64,000 nucleotides of DNA from Clostridiales bacterium oral taxon 876 str. F0540 (GTDB taxonomy: Bacteria; Bacillota; Clostridia; Clostridiales; Clostridiaceae). The stretch is taken from contig KE993467.1 in assembly GCA_000466585.1 (NCBI GenBank), positions 1-64,000 on the forward strand, in the 5' to 3' direction. The first letter of the stretch is position 1. Every line of letters starts with the position of its first letter. The notes beneath the pieces were generated by a model. That model made no database searches, was not told the origin of the DNA, and saw only the letters and a program-made list of their open reading frames with translations. Shown here one piece after another: positions 17,351-26,711 of this stretch. Made by a program: the position numbers and the translations under genes.

Positions 17351-19255
17351 TTATATGAAAGAATTAAAACTTGCATCTGACGGCATTCTTAAATCCCCTC
17401 TAGGTGAAAGACTTACGGTACCTACCTTTGGACCGTCCGGTAGAGCAGAGCGTTTAAATTGTTGCGTAAAGAATCTTCTTGTAAATTTATCAAACCATTT
17501 TTCTATAACGGATTCTTCATAATCCTCTTTAAAAGCCTGCTTAGCTAAAAATAATATTTTTTCCTTTGAAGCACCTTGTCTTATGAAATAGTAAAGGAAG
17601 AAATCATGGAGCTCATAAGGGCCAACTATATCCTCGGTTTTTTGTGCTATTTCTCCATTCTTGTCCTTAGGTAAAAGCTCAGGGCTTACAGGAGTATCTA
17701 ATATATCCAGTAAAATATCTGAAGTTTTCTTATCCATCTCGCTTAAAGCAGCGTATTTAACTAAATATCTTACAAGCGTTTTAGGTATTGAACAGTTTAC
17801 TGAATACATAGACATATGATCTCCATTATAAGTAGCCCAGCCTAGTGCTAATTCAGATAGGTCACCGGTACCTACTAGAATTCCACCTTCCTTATTTGCA
17901 AGATCCATTAATATCTGTGTTCGTTCTCTTGCCTGGACATTTTCATATGTTATATCATGAATTGAAGCATCATGACCTATATCTTTAAAATGCTGAAGAC
18001 ACGAAGGAACTATATTTACCTCTCGCAAATCTGTATTTAGATTTTTGCACAGGTTAACCGCATTTTTGTAAGTTCTGTCTGTAGTTCCAAAGCCAGGCAT
18101 AGTAATAGTAATAATATTTGTTCTTGGAAGCTTCAGCATATCAAAGGTCTTTACAGCAACCAATAATGCTAAAGTCGAATCCAAACCTCCAGATATTCCA
18201 AGAATTACTTTGTTTAATTTAGTATGTACCAGCCTTTTAGCTAGGGCTGAGCTTTGAATATTGAATATTTCTCTGCAGCGTTCTTCTCTTTGTTTCTCGT
18301 TTGATGGAACAAAAGGATGTTTGTAAATAAATCTATCAAATTTAATAATATCGGTATTTTCAAAATTAAATTCAATTTCCGTAACAACAGTGTCAATGAA
18401 TTTACTGCTGTCGCTAAAACTCACATTTCTTATCCTCTCGCTCTTTAATTTATCAACATCAATTATAGAAGTTATGACTTCATTTTCTCTTTGAAAGCGG
18501 TTATTCTGATTTAATAAAGAACCATTTTCTCCAATTAATAAATGTCCACTGAAAACTAGATCTGTAGAGGACTCAAAAACTCCTGAGGAGGCATACAAAT
18601 ATGAACACATGCATCGCGCACTCTGAGCCTCAACAAGACTTTTTCTATAATCTGCTTTGCTTACAATCTCATTTGAAGCAGAAAGATTGGAGATAATATT
18701 TGCCCCATAAAGACTTAGATAGGAACTCGGAGGTATAGTTACCCAAAGATCCTCGCATATTTCAAAACCAAATTTAAAACATCCAGAGGAAAAGATTATA
18801 TTAGTGCCAAAAGGAATATTTTTTTGAAAAGGCAGATTAACTATCTTATCTTTTATTCCAAGTCCAGGAGTAAACCATCTTTTTTCGTAGAATTCTGTAT
18901 AGTTTGGTATGTAGCTTTTAGGAATAATACCAAGTATTTGACCATTAAATATAATATAAGCACAATTATACATGCTGTTTCCAAATATAAGGGGAGCTCC
19001 TATAGCTATTAGTATGTCTTTATCTAACGAAAAGTCACATATGGATTTTATACCATCTAAAGCCTTTATATAGAGCTGATCTTGAAGAAATAAATCTCCA
19101 CAAGTATATGAAGTTATTGAGAGCTCCGGAAAAACAATAAGTTTAGAGTTTTCTGTTAAAGCTTTTTCAATACATTCTATTATATTACTTACGTTATAGT
19201 TAATATCAGCTACATTGGTCAGTGGACTGGCAGCAGCGACTCTTATAAAATTCAT
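17351..19255 (-). CDS. nadE: Glutamine-dependent NAD+ synthetase
   Basis: It converts nicotinic acid adenine dinucleotide to NAD+ using glutamine and ATP, the last step of NAD synthesis. At 634 residues it is the two-domain form. The N-terminal nitrilase-type glutaminase domain has its triad visible as E44 (FPELS), K113 (IPKSY) and C167 (FEICEDLW). The C-terminal synthetase domain has the ATP PP-loop SGGLDS at 355-360. The ATG is at 19255 and the gene is monocistronic, with a likely promoter (TTTACG, 16 bp, TATAAT on the minus strand, about 19340-19313). Confidence 0.96.
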   Translation of the reverse strand: MNFIRVAAASPLTNVADINYNVSNIIECIEKALTENSKLIVFPELSITSYTCGDLFLQDQLYIKALDGIKSICDFSLDKDILIAIGAPLIFGNSMYNCAYIIFNGQILGIIPKSYIPNYTEFYEKRWFTPGLGIKDKIVNLPFQKNIPFGTNIIFSSGCFKFGFEICEDLWVTIPPSSYLSLYGANIISNLSASNEIVSKADYRKSLVEAQSARCMCSYLYASSGVFESSTDLVFSGHLLIGENGSLLNQNNRFQRENEVITSIIDVDKLKSERIRNVSFSDSSKFIDTVVTEIEFNFENTDIIKFDRFIYKHPFVPSNEKQREERCREIFNIQSSALAKRLVHTKLNKVILGISGGLDSTLALLVAVKTFDMLKLPRTNIITITMPGFGTTDRTYKNAVNLCKNLNTDLREVNIVPSCLQHFKDIGHDASIHDITYENVQARERTQILMDLANKEGGILVGTGDLSELALGWATYNGDHMSMYSVNCSIPKTLVRYLVKYAALSEMDKKTSDILLDILDTPVSPELLPKDKNGEIAQKTEDIVGPYELHDFFLYYFIRQGASKEKILFLAKQAFKEDYEESVIEKWFDKFTRRFFTQQFKRSALPDGPKVGTVSLSPRGDLRMPSDASFNSFI

Positions 19256-19588
19256 TTATTTTCACTCCAATCATTTCAAGCATTTGTTTTATATAATTTT
19301 CAATTTCATCATTATTATACCATTATAAGTATCCTCGTAAAGTATAATGATGAATTTTGAAGAAAAAACAAGCTATGATAAGATAGCTGAAATGCAATAA
19401 AAACATCAATTAAAAACGGTAATAAATAACGTTTTATAAGCTAAAACAAAACTTTAATAAAAATGAAAAGTATTGTATTATATAAACATAGCAAAATTTT
19501 TTAAAATAATATTAAATTACTAAAATTTGCTATATAATTATACTCAAAGGTGTATTAATTATTATTTAGAAAAGAAGGGGGAGTTATT
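19256..19588. other. Divergent intergenic region between nadE and nfeD
   Basis: It holds a minus-strand promoter for nadE near 19313-19340. For the plus strand, TTACTA (19517-19522), 16 bp, TATACT (19539-19544) lies about 45 bp before the nfeD-type start. An imperfect inverted repeat (TAGCAAAATTT near 19489 with AAAATTTGCTA near 19522) overlaps this promoter. No gene is visible. Confidence 0.5.
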
Positions 19589-20041
19589 ATGACACCGTTA
19601 TTACTCTGGGTAGTTATATCGGTAGCGGCGTTAGTTGTGGACATAGCCACCAGTGCTTTTCTATTTTTGTGGTTTACAGTAGGGGGAATTGCAGCTATTA
19701 TAGCTTTGATTTTCGGAGCAGGTACAGCTGTTCAAATAATAGTATTTGTAGCTGTAAGTGCTGTTTCCATGGGAATAGGATACCCGTTCGTACGAAGAAC
19801 TCTTAAAGGTTCAGTGGCGAAGACACCTACAATGGAGGAAAGTTATATCGGAAGAGAGATAACAATTGATGAGGATATAATTGAAACAGCTAAGATTAAG
19901 ATAGACGGTATATACTGGACAATAAAAAATTCCGGTGACCCTATAAAAAAGGGAGATATAGTTAAGATTACTGGAATTGAAGGAAATAAACTGGTTGTTG
20001 AAAAAAATAAAAATGAAGAGGTTAGAGAGGAGATAAAATAA
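19589..20041 (+). CDS. NfeD-like short membrane protein
   Basis: A 150-residue protein: an N-terminal hydrophobic half with two to three spans (about residues 3-70) and a C-terminal soluble OB-fold domain (about 85-145) with the typical YIGREITI and GDIVKITGIEGNKLVVE strands. This is the short NfeD form that pairs with SPFH/stomatin proteins. A ribosome binding site AAGGGGGAG precedes the ATG. The SPFH gene follows after one base, so the two form an operon and probably a membrane-microdomain complex. Confidence 0.88.
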   Translation: MTPLLLWVVISVAALVVDIATSAFLFLWFTVGGIAAIIALIFGAGTAVQIIVFVAVSAVSMGIGYPFVRRTLKGSVAKTPTMEESYIGREITIDEDIIETAKIKIDGIYWTIKNSGDPIKKGDIVKITGIEGNKLVVEKNKNEEVREEIK

Positions 20042-20042
20042 T

Positions 20043-20978
20043 ATGGCTGGATTGCTTTTAACATTTGTAGTTTTAGTAATAATATTAATACTTGTTATAT
20101 CATCAATAAAAATTGTAAACACAGGAAGTTTATTTGTAGTTGAAAGGTTAGGACAGTTTCACAGGGTTTTAGAACCAGGATGGCATTTTATAATTCCATT
20201 TATAGACTTTGTTAGAAAAAGAATTTCAACTAAGCAGCAGATACTAGATATTGAGCCTCAAAGTGTTATCACTAAGGATAACGTTAAGATTTCCATAGAT
20301 AATGTTATTTTCTATAAGGTTATGAATGCAAGAGATGCAGTTTATAATATTGAAAGCTACAAATCAGGTATTGTGTATTCAACAATAACAAATATGAGAA
20401 ATATTGTTGGTAATATGTCACTTGATGAAGTACTGTCAGGGAGAGATAAAATTAATTCTGATCTATTAGAGGTCGTTGATGAAATTACAGATGCTTATGG
20501 CATAAAGATACTTTCTGTTGAAATTAAGAATATAATTCCACCAGCTGAAATTCAGCAGGCAATGGAAAAGCAAATGAGAGCTGAAAGAGATAAGAGAGCA
20601 GTAATACTTCAGGCAGAAGGACAAAAGCAAAGTGAGATTGCCAGAGCTGAAGGTGAAAAGCAAGCTAAAATTCTTACAGCTGAAGCTGACAAGGAAGCAA
20701 ATATCAGACGTGCTGAAGGTATGAAGGAATCTCAATTACTTGAGGCTGAAGGTAAGGCAAAGGCTATTGAAGCTATTGCAGAGGCTCAGGCAAAAGCTAT
20801 AGAACAAGTAAATAAAGCAATAATTGAATCAGGAACAAATGAAACTGTTATTGCATTAAAACAAGTTGAGGCTTTACAAGAGATGGCTAAGAACCCTGCT
20901 AATAAGCTTATACTTCCTAATGAAGCGTTATCAACATTTGGAAATATAGCTGCTATAGGTGATATGCTTAAAAAATAA
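20043..20978 (+). CDS. SPFH/Band 7 (stomatin-like) membrane protein
   Basis: A 311-residue slipin/QmcA-type protein. There is an N-terminal hydrophobic anchor (about 3-22), an SPFH domain (about 25-190) with VERLGQFHRVLEPGWHFIIPF, then an Ala/Glu/Gln-rich coiled-coil (about 175-260), and a conserved short tail. Members oligomerise in the membrane and modulate proteases or lipid domains. Its start codon is one base after the nfeD-like stop, so translation is coupled. A strong terminator follows. Confidence 0.93.
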   Translation: MAGLLLTFVVLVIILILVISSIKIVNTGSLFVVERLGQFHRVLEPGWHFIIPFIDFVRKRISTKQQILDIEPQSVITKDNVKISIDNVIFYKVMNARDAVYNIESYKSGIVYSTITNMRNIVGNMSLDEVLSGRDKINSDLLEVVDEITDAYGIKILSVEIKNIIPPAEIQQAMEKQMRAERDKRAVILQAEGQKQSEIARAEGEKQAKILTAEADKEANIRRAEGMKESQLLEAEGKAKAIEAIAEAQAKAIEQVNKAIIESGTNETVIALKQVEALQEMAKNPANKLILPNEALSTFGNIAAIGDMLKK

Positions 20979-20985
20979 TATATAT

Positions 20986-21021
20986 AAAAGACCTGTGACT
21001 TGTTAGTCATAGGTCTTTTTG
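20986..21021 (+). terminator. Terminator of the nfeD-SPFH operon
   Basis: A 15-bp stem (20986-21000 with 21005-21019, one G-U pair) and a TGTT loop end in a short T run. Confidence 0.85.
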
Positions 21022-21162
21022 GTTATATATTTACAGAAAGATAGCTATCTAAGGGATGTTACAAAGCAGCTTAAACCTGCTGCATGCTATTGAGGTCATG
21101 CAGCTCTAATTCTACATGTTTAAATAACACCGGAAGTTTTACTGCCTTGAAACAACCACTTA

Positions 21163-21453
21163 TTAGATTAGTAAGAATAATAAGGCAGCCGCCAACAAAA
21201 AATCTAATGCATTATCAGTAAAGCCAATAGGAGAATTATAGGAGTTGTAGATAATATTGGAGTTCATAAACCCTGCATAATTACCGTAGTTGTCATAAAA
21301 TCTGTTGCCATCATAATAGCCTAGTGGATAGCCATATCCATCAAAAATTGTATTTCCGTCATAAAATCCTAACATATTGTTATTAATGTCATAAATTGAG
21401 GTGTCTTGAATGTAGCCAAGAGGACTAAAGTAAGTATTGTATGCACGTCTCAT
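21163..21453 (-). CDS. Short tandem-repeat protein with hydrophobic C-terminus (96 aa)
   Basis: After 11 residues the protein is built of four 16-residue repeats and a partial fifth, starting at residues 12, 28, 44, 60 and 76. Examples are LGFYDGNTIFDGYGYP and LGYYDGNRFYDNYGNY. Each has a (L/A/I)G(F/Y) start and aromatic and Asn/Asp/Gly-rich strands. This suggests a small beta-repeat fold. The last 13 residues (LLAAALLFLLI and flanks) are hydrophobic and may anchor it to the membrane. There is no signal peptide. No family is recognised. AGGGAGA precedes the ATG. A different repeat protein with similar architecture is at 27418. Confidence 0.75.
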   Translation of the reverse strand: MRRAYNTYFSPLGYIQDTSIYDINNNMLGFYDGNTIFDGYGYPLGYYDGNRFYDNYGNYAGFMNSNIIYNSYNSPIGFTDNALDFLLAAALLFLLI

Positions 21454-21992
21454 ATAAGAATCTCCCTTCTATTGTTTTATTAAATAAGCTTGTATTTTTC
21501 AGTACATACTATGATTAATTTATATAATTGTTACAATTAAATAAAATTTTTAAACAGGTACAATATTTATAAATGCAATAGATAATTATAAATATTGCAT
21601 TTACATTTCATATATGTTTAAAAAATATGTAAACGTTTTTCAAAAACCATATTTAAAATCGAGAAAAACGGAGAAAAATTTAATAAAGCCGCAATAGTTT
21701 TGAAATATAATTTATTATAGAAAAAAATGAACAAATATAAGAAAAATATATCATGAATAGTTGAAATTTTATAATTATGGTATATAATTGGTAATATAAT
21801 GAAAAAAGATTAGTATAAAAAATGAAATATACTAATTTAAAAATTTCATATATGAACTTAAAATAATGTACAGAAGCATGCTATGAAACACATTAATATA
21901 ATTACATACTATCTTTAAAGAAATGAAAACAAAAAAAGATTCATAAAGATTGATAATCTTTATGTAAAATTAAAAACAAGGGGGAGTTATTT
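21454..21992. other. Long AT-rich divergent spacer
   Basis: A 539-base region between the repeat protein and the glycosyltransferase gene. A plus-strand promoter is visible: TTGAAA (21761-21766), 16 bp, TATAAT (21783-21788), which would give a leader of about 200 bases before the GT4 gene. I see no riboswitch signature, terminator or small coding frame with a ribosome binding site in it. Confidence 0.45.
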
Positions 21993-23339
21993 GTGAAAAT
22001 ACTAATGCTGTCTTGGGAGTATCCGCCTAAAAATGTTGGAGGGCTTTCAAACCATGTATACTACTTATCTAAAGCTTTAAGAAAATTAGGACATGAGGTT
22101 CATGTAATTACTTGTTGTGAGGGTGAAACAAAATTAGAAACAGTAGATTCTGATGTATTTGTACACAGAGTTGTTCCTTATAATATCAATACTTCAGATT
22201 TTACAAAATGGATTATGCATCTTAATTTTTCAATGATAGAAGCAGCGGTAAGGCTTATAAGTGAGAAGGGCAAATTTGATGTTATTCATACTCATGACTG
22301 GCTTACATCTTACGCAGCAAAGACATTAAAATGTTCATTTAATATTCCAATGGTTTGCACGATACACGCAACTGAGCATGGAAGAAATAATGGAATAAGA
22401 ACTGAACTTCAAAGCTATATATCTTCAGCAGAATGGATGCTTACTTACGAGGCTTGGAAGGTGGTTGCATGCAGCGACTATATGAAAGAAGAAATAAATC
22501 AGGTTTTAAGCACACCTTTAGATAAAATATATGTTGTTCCTAACGGTGTTGATGCAGAAGGCTTCAATATAGATTTTGATATTTTGGAATTCAGAAGAAA
22601 CTATGCCCTGGATAATGAAAAAATTATATTCTTTGTTGGAAGGCACGTATATGAAAAAGGAATTCAAGTTTTAGTAGATGCAGCACCGGACATAATAAAC
22701 TCCTGTAGAGATGTAAAATTTGTTATTGCTGGACAAGGTGTTATGACAGAAGAATTAGTGGAAAAGGTAAAATACTTTGGCTTGCAAGACAAAGTAGTGT
22801 TTACAGGCTATATGGATGATGAAACAAAGAAAAAGATGTATAAGGCAGCAGATGCAGCTGTATTTCCATCTTTATATGAACCGTTTGGAATAGTAGCCTT
22901 AGAAGCCATGGCTGCGGGGTGTCCGGTATTGGTATCAGATATAGGCGGATTCAAAGAAATTATAGAGCATGGAATAAATGGGATGAAAGCGGTAACCGGC
23001 TCAAAGGATAGTCTTAGTGATAATTTGCTGGAACTTTTAAGAAGCGATGATTTAAGAAAGCACTTAACAAAAAAAGGTATTGAGACTGTTTCGGAAAGGT
23101 ATTCCTGGGATAGTATAGCTCAGGCTACCATGAAAATTTATGAAAAAATTAAAGAAGAAGCTCAAGGCACTGAATGGCAAGTGGAAGTTAAAAAGACTAA
23201 AAAAAGAACAGCAGCAAATACAAGGAACAAGAAGAACGAAGTACCTAAAGTTCTGGAGGATATGGATCAAGCTGGAATTAAGACTGGTGAGGAAGCAGCT
23301 AGTAAACCTAAGCGAACTAGAAAAAAAGTAAATAATTAA
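21993..23339 (+). CDS. GT4 family glycosyltransferase
   Basis: A GT-B fold retaining glycosyltransferase of 448 residues. The start MKILMLSWEYPPKNVGGLSN is typical of glycogen-synthase-like and other GT4 enzymes. The C-terminal donor-binding domain has GRHVYEKGIQ (about 212-221) and the EPFGIVALEAMAAGCPV segment (about 297-313). After residue about 385 it carries a Lys/Arg-rich tail of some 60 residues that is unusual for the family and probably disordered. The acceptor is unknown. GGGGGAG lies before the start, an in-frame GTG at 21993. No other glycogen gene is near. Confidence 0.88.
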   Translation: MKILMLSWEYPPKNVGGLSNHVYYLSKALRKLGHEVHVITCCEGETKLETVDSDVFVHRVVPYNINTSDFTKWIMHLNFSMIEAAVRLISEKGKFDVIHTHDWLTSYAAKTLKCSFNIPMVCTIHATEHGRNNGIRTELQSYISSAEWMLTYEAWKVVACSDYMKEEINQVLSTPLDKIYVVPNGVDAEGFNIDFDILEFRRNYALDNEKIIFFVGRHVYEKGIQVLVDAAPDIINSCRDVKFVIAGQGVMTEELVEKVKYFGLQDKVVFTGYMDDETKKKMYKAADAAVFPSLYEPFGIVALEAMAAGCPVLVSDIGGFKEIIEHGINGMKAVTGSKDSLSDNLLELLRSDDLRKHLTKKGIETVSERYSWDSIAQATMKIYEKIKEEAQGTEWQVEVKKTKKRTAANTRNKKNEVPKVLEDMDQAGIKTGEEAASKPKRTRKKVNN

Positions 23340-23415
23340 GCCGCAGCAGAGAAGTTATTGAAAGAGGTATAAACTTTGAAATAAAGATTCATGCTAATGA
23401 AAAGAAGAATAACAT

Positions 23416-23456
23416 AAAAAATACACTGCCTCACATTTGAGACAGTGTATTTTTTA
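23416..23456. terminator. Bidirectional terminator between GT4 and asnB
   Basis: AAAAATACACTG and CAGTGTATTTTT pair with inner CTCA/TGAG and a small loop, flanked by A and T tracts. It serves both convergent genes. Confidence 0.85.
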
Positions 23457-25385
23457 TGAAGTTTGCTCTATTATATTTGATGTATTTATAGTAGTTTTAA
23501 AATTATCTATATACATCTTATTCCATAATTCAAAGGTTAAAAGAAGCCATATTTGTCTAGAAGCATAAGGGTTTCTAGTGCTGTTTTCACTAAAAAGGGC
23601 TTCAATATAGTTTTTATTAAAATATCCTCTGTTAATAGATGAGGAGGATAATAAAATATCTTGTGCAAAATTTTTATATTCATTATTTAATAATGAAGTA
23701 ATAGGAACAGGAAAGCCATTCTTCTGTCTTTTTAAAACAAAATCAGGAAGAATATCTGCAAAAGCCTGCTTTAATATATATTTTTCACATTTACCTTTAT
23801 ACTTAAGTTTTGAAGGAATATTGGCTGCAAACTGAACAAGCCTGTAATCCAAGAATGGAACTCTAAGTTCTATGGAATTTGCCATAGTTATTTTATCTGA
23901 CTTCATCAAAACATCCTCAGGAAGCCAAACTTTCTGATCAAAGTATAGCATTCTGTTAATATCATCGCCTAATTCAGTTGTCTTGTAAATTGAGGAAATG
24001 TAATCTTCAACAAGTGAATTAGTAATGCTTTCGCAGAAATCTAAGTTTAGAAGATTTAAAATTTCATCTTCTCTAAATGTTCGCCCTACACCTTTATAAC
24101 GAGAGCATATATCCATTCCTGAGCGCCTTAAAAAATCTTTTCCGAATTTAAAAGGCATTTTTGTAACTAAGGGCTCAATAAGGCCTTTTCTGATAAAGTA
24201 AGGCAGAGTATTGTATTTATTTATCAAATTAGGTTCTCTGTATATTTCATAGCCTGCAAAAATTTCATCTGCCCCCTCTCCTGAGAGGACAACTTTACAA
24301 TAATTTTTGGATAGTCTTGACACATAATATAAAGGAATAGCAGTTGGATCACCTAAAGGTTCATCAAGATACCAAATTATATCATTTAAATCATCAATAA
24401 CTTCTTTAGTATCTATAGTGTACTCATAGTGTTCAGAACCATAGTAATCAGCTACTCTTCTAGCATAGCTAAGCTCGTTAAATTCGCTTAAATTTGTTTT
24501 AACTGAAGGCCTTGAGAATGCAACAGAAAAAGTCTTTAGTTTTTCTGAAGAAAGATTTGATGCTAGTGCCAGTACTATACTGGAATCTAGGCCGCCACTT
24601 AAAAATACTCCTATGGGTACATCACTCATTAATCTATCCTGCACAGCAGTATGAAGCAGTGAATGTATATTATCAGAGTAATAAATCTCAGGCTTTTCAT
24701 TAAAACCAATATTAAAATCTACATTCCAAAATTGCTTTACCTTAATCTTATTGTTTACAAAAACTAAAGAATTGCCGGGCATAAGCTTACAAATATTTTT
24801 AAATAATGTCTGTTCACCCGGTATATACCTAAAGGTTAGATAGGAACCCATTATGTTATTATTTATTGACCGATCTACAGAAGAGCAACACAAAATAGAC
24901 TTTATTTCGGATGCAAAGATAATGGTATTATCTTTTATGGTATAGTAAAGAGGTTTAACTCCAAGTCTATCTCTAACCAATATTAATTTATTTAGGTTGT
25001 CATCCCAAAGCGCAATGGCAAAAACTCCGGATAGATGCTGCATAAAGTCTTCGCCATACTCTTCATAAAGATGAACAATAACTTCAGTATCTGTGTTTGT
25101 ATAAAATTTATGACCTCTTACTTGAAGAAAGTTTTTTAAGTATTTATAATTATATATTTCTCCGTTAAAAATAGTCCAAACAGTCTTGTTTTCATTATGA
25201 ATAGGCTGGTGGCCATTATCTAAATCTATGATACTAAGTCTTCTCATTCCTAAGCCAACAGTATTATTGAAATATATACCGTCGTCATCAGGACCTCGAT
25301 GAATAAGACTTCCCAACATTTCTCTAAGAGATTTGATACCAAGATTTTCGACTAACCTACCAGAAAAGCCGCATATTCCGCACAT
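23454..25385 (-). CDS. asnB: Asparagine synthase (glutamine-hydrolysing)
   Basis: It makes asparagine from aspartate, glutamine and ATP. At 643 residues it has the full two-domain form. The N-terminal class II glutaminase begins with the nucleophile Cys2 (MCGICGFSG) and has the RRLSIIDLDNGHQP and IFNGEIYNYK segments. The C-terminal synthetase has the PP-loop SGGLDSS (about 262-268) and the GEGADEIFAGYEIY segment. GGAGG is 7 bases before the ATG. It lies 77 bases downstream of the prenyltransferase-like gene on the same strand and could share a transcript with it. Some homologues of this length act in antibiotic or polysaccharide amidation, so asparagine synthesis is likely but not certain. 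Confidence 0.93.
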   Translation of the reverse strand: MCGICGFSGRLVENLGIKSLREMLGSLIHRGPDDDGIYFNNTVGLGMRRLSIIDLDNGHQPIHNENKTVWTIFNGEIYNYKYLKNFLQVRGHKFYTNTDTEVIVHLYEEYGEDFMQHLSGVFAIALWDDNLNKLILVRDRLGVKPLYYTIKDNTIIFASEIKSILCCSSVDRSINNNIMGSYLTFRYIPGEQTLFKNICKLMPGNSLVFVNNKIKVKQFWNVDFNIGFNEKPEIYYSDNIHSLLHTAVQDRLMSDVPIGVFLSGGLDSSIVLALASNLSSEKLKTFSVAFSRPSVKTNLSEFNELSYARRVADYYGSEHYEYTIDTKEVIDDLNDIIWYLDEPLGDPTAIPLYYVSRLSKNYCKVVLSGEGADEIFAGYEIYREPNLINKYNTLPYFIRKGLIEPLVTKMPFKFGKDFLRRSGMDICSRYKGVGRTFREDEILNLLNLDFCESITNSLVEDYISSIYKTTELGDDINRMLYFDQKVWLPEDVLMKSDKITMANSIELRVPFLDYRLVQFAANIPSKLKYKGKCEKYILKQAFADILPDFVLKRQKNGFPVPITSLLNNEYKNFAQDILLSSSSINRGYFNKNYIEALFSENSTRNPYASRQIWLLLTFELWNKMYIDNFKTTINTSNIIEQTS

Positions 25386-25462
25386 TATGTAACCTCCAAA
25401 AAATTAAGCAAATATTAATAGACATGTTTATAATTTTTACCTAAATTTTTGGAAATATTCAT

Positions 25463-26119
25463 TTAACCGCCTAAGGTTACATCTTGTTTATCATACCACA
25501 TAAGAGCGTCAAATAAATGTTCAGGTCTGAAATCAGGCCAGTAATCATCTACTACATAAAAGTCTGAGTATATTGATTGAACAGGCAGGAAGCCGCTTAA
25601 TCTTCTCATACCTCCCCAACGTATTATCAAATCTACTCTGGATATATCGTAAGAATTTAGGTAGCAAAGAATATTGTTTCTAATACTATTTTTAATATTT
25701 TTAGTATCAGATACAAGTCTGCTTAAATCCCAGTCCCAACCGTAATTTACTAAAAAGTTAACCTTTATTCCGCCTTTACCTATGTCTCTTCTTTCTGTAT
25801 AAGGTGTAAGCTCTTTGGGGAACATGGGCGAATCTGTATTTCCTACAACCAGTAATGAAGCATCTTCTTTTGAAAGAAGCTCAACCGCCTTGATACATGC
25901 ATCTGTGAAAGCTTTTGTTTGTATAGAAGGTCTTTTTGTATTATCCATAGTAAAACCATAATAAGTAAGCTCTTTAACACCTATTTCTTTACAGAGTTTA
26001 AAAAGCTGTACGCCAGGATCCAGGCCTTTTTCGTAGCCGTTCTCTTTGTTTAAACCTCTAGCTATAGACCATCTTCTATTTCCATCAGGTATAATGCCAA
26101 TATGGTTAGGAATTCGCAT
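25463..26119 (-). CDS. Divergent cis-prenyltransferase (UppS family paralogue)
   Basis: A 218-residue member of the undecaprenyl diphosphate synthase family, shorter than the usual 245-255. The catalytic Asp motif is kept as IPDGNRRWSIARG, followed by the GVKELTYYGFTMDNTKRP segment. The second half differs from standard UppS: the usual IRTSGE/GxxRLSNF region reads IIRWGGMRRLSGFL, and the GHRAG-type segment is GYEKGLDPG. The C-terminal YWPDF motif remains. It may make a different or shorter prenyl chain, or be a regulatory paralogue. ATG at 26119 has GGAGAGG before it; the ATG at 26137 is less likely. Confidence 0.82.
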   Translation of the reverse strand: MRIPNHIGIIPDGNRRWSIARGLNKENGYEKGLDPGVQLFKLCKEIGVKELTYYGFTMDNTKRPSIQTKAFTDACIKAVELLSKEDASLLVVGNTDSPMFPKELTPYTERRDIGKGGIKVNFLVNYGWDWDLSRLVSDTKNIKNSIRNNILCYLNSYDISRVDLIIRWGGMRRLSGFLPVQSIYSDFYVVDDYWPDFRPEHLFDALMWYDKQDVTLGG

Positions 26120-26266
26120 AAAATCCTCTCCTTGCAAAATTAATTGGTAAATTTAGTACTATTATTACCAAATCCTTCTGATATAATGCAGTTTTCTTTG
26201 AATATTAATTTCTTATATGGTGAAAATAATAAAAAGACAAATTATAAGCAAGAGGAGAGAAGTATT

Positions 26267-26686
26267 ATGAAGGTGGAAGGATATTTTATGACTTTGGAAA
26301 GGGCGAATGAAACTCTTTCAAAATTGATTCAGGCTGGTTTTACAAACTCTCATATTGAGATTGATGATAATAACAGAAATATAAAGAGAAACTTGGCAAA
26401 TACAAATTCATCTTATAGTCTTTCCAACCTAGTTATTGATCCATCGGATATGAAAAGATATCCACTAACTTCTATAAGCCCTATTGTAAATGTAACTGCA
26501 GGCTTTTCTGAATTCAATGATAATAATTATAAGATTATTACGGAGGCAGATATAGGTCTTCAACCAAAAGTTAAGAATATAATGAGGAATATGGGAGCAA
26601 AATTTGAAAACGAACTCTTAAGCATTGGAAGAGTTAAAGAAGACGTTGGGGAACTAAATCAAAAATTTAAAGATAATGATATTTAA
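26267..26686 (+). CDS. Hypothetical protein (139 aa), stress-protein-like N-terminus
   Basis: A soluble protein. Its first 35 residues (MKVEGYFMTLERANETL.., then LIQAGFTNSHIEID) resemble the short alpha/beta ferredoxin-like module seen in YflT/YsnF-type stress proteins, where a helix follows a strand and a second strand comes after AGF. The rest is Asn/Ser-rich and ends in a charged helix. No family can be named with confidence. ATG at 26267 is chosen because AGAGGAGAG is 7 bases upstream; the longer upstream frame lacks a ribosome binding site. Confidence 0.65.
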   Translation: MKVEGYFMTLERANETLSKLIQAGFTNSHIEIDDNNRNIKRNLANTNSSYSLSNLVIDPSDMKRYPLTSISPIVNVTAGFSEFNDNNYKIITEADIGLQPKVKNIMRNMGAKFENELLSIGRVKEDVGELNQKFKDNDI

Positions 26687-26711
26687 AGACAGGTTATAAC
26701 CTGTCTTTAAA
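26682..26711. terminator. Palindromic terminator-like hairpin between convergent genes
   Basis: TTTAAAGACAGG and CCTGTCTTTAAA arms flank TTATAA. It overlaps the stop codons at 26686 and 26694 and lacks a long T run, so termination is likely but not certain. Confidence 0.6.

Noticed and set aside
20560..20830. Repetitive-looking GCTGAAG-rich DNA as a repeat element
   Set aside because: It encodes the Ala/Glu/Gln coiled-coil of the SPFH protein in frame, so the repetition is protein-driven.
25386..25462. T-box or other leader before asnB
   Set aside because: The gap is only 77 bases, and no T-box sequence or antiterminator pair is visible.
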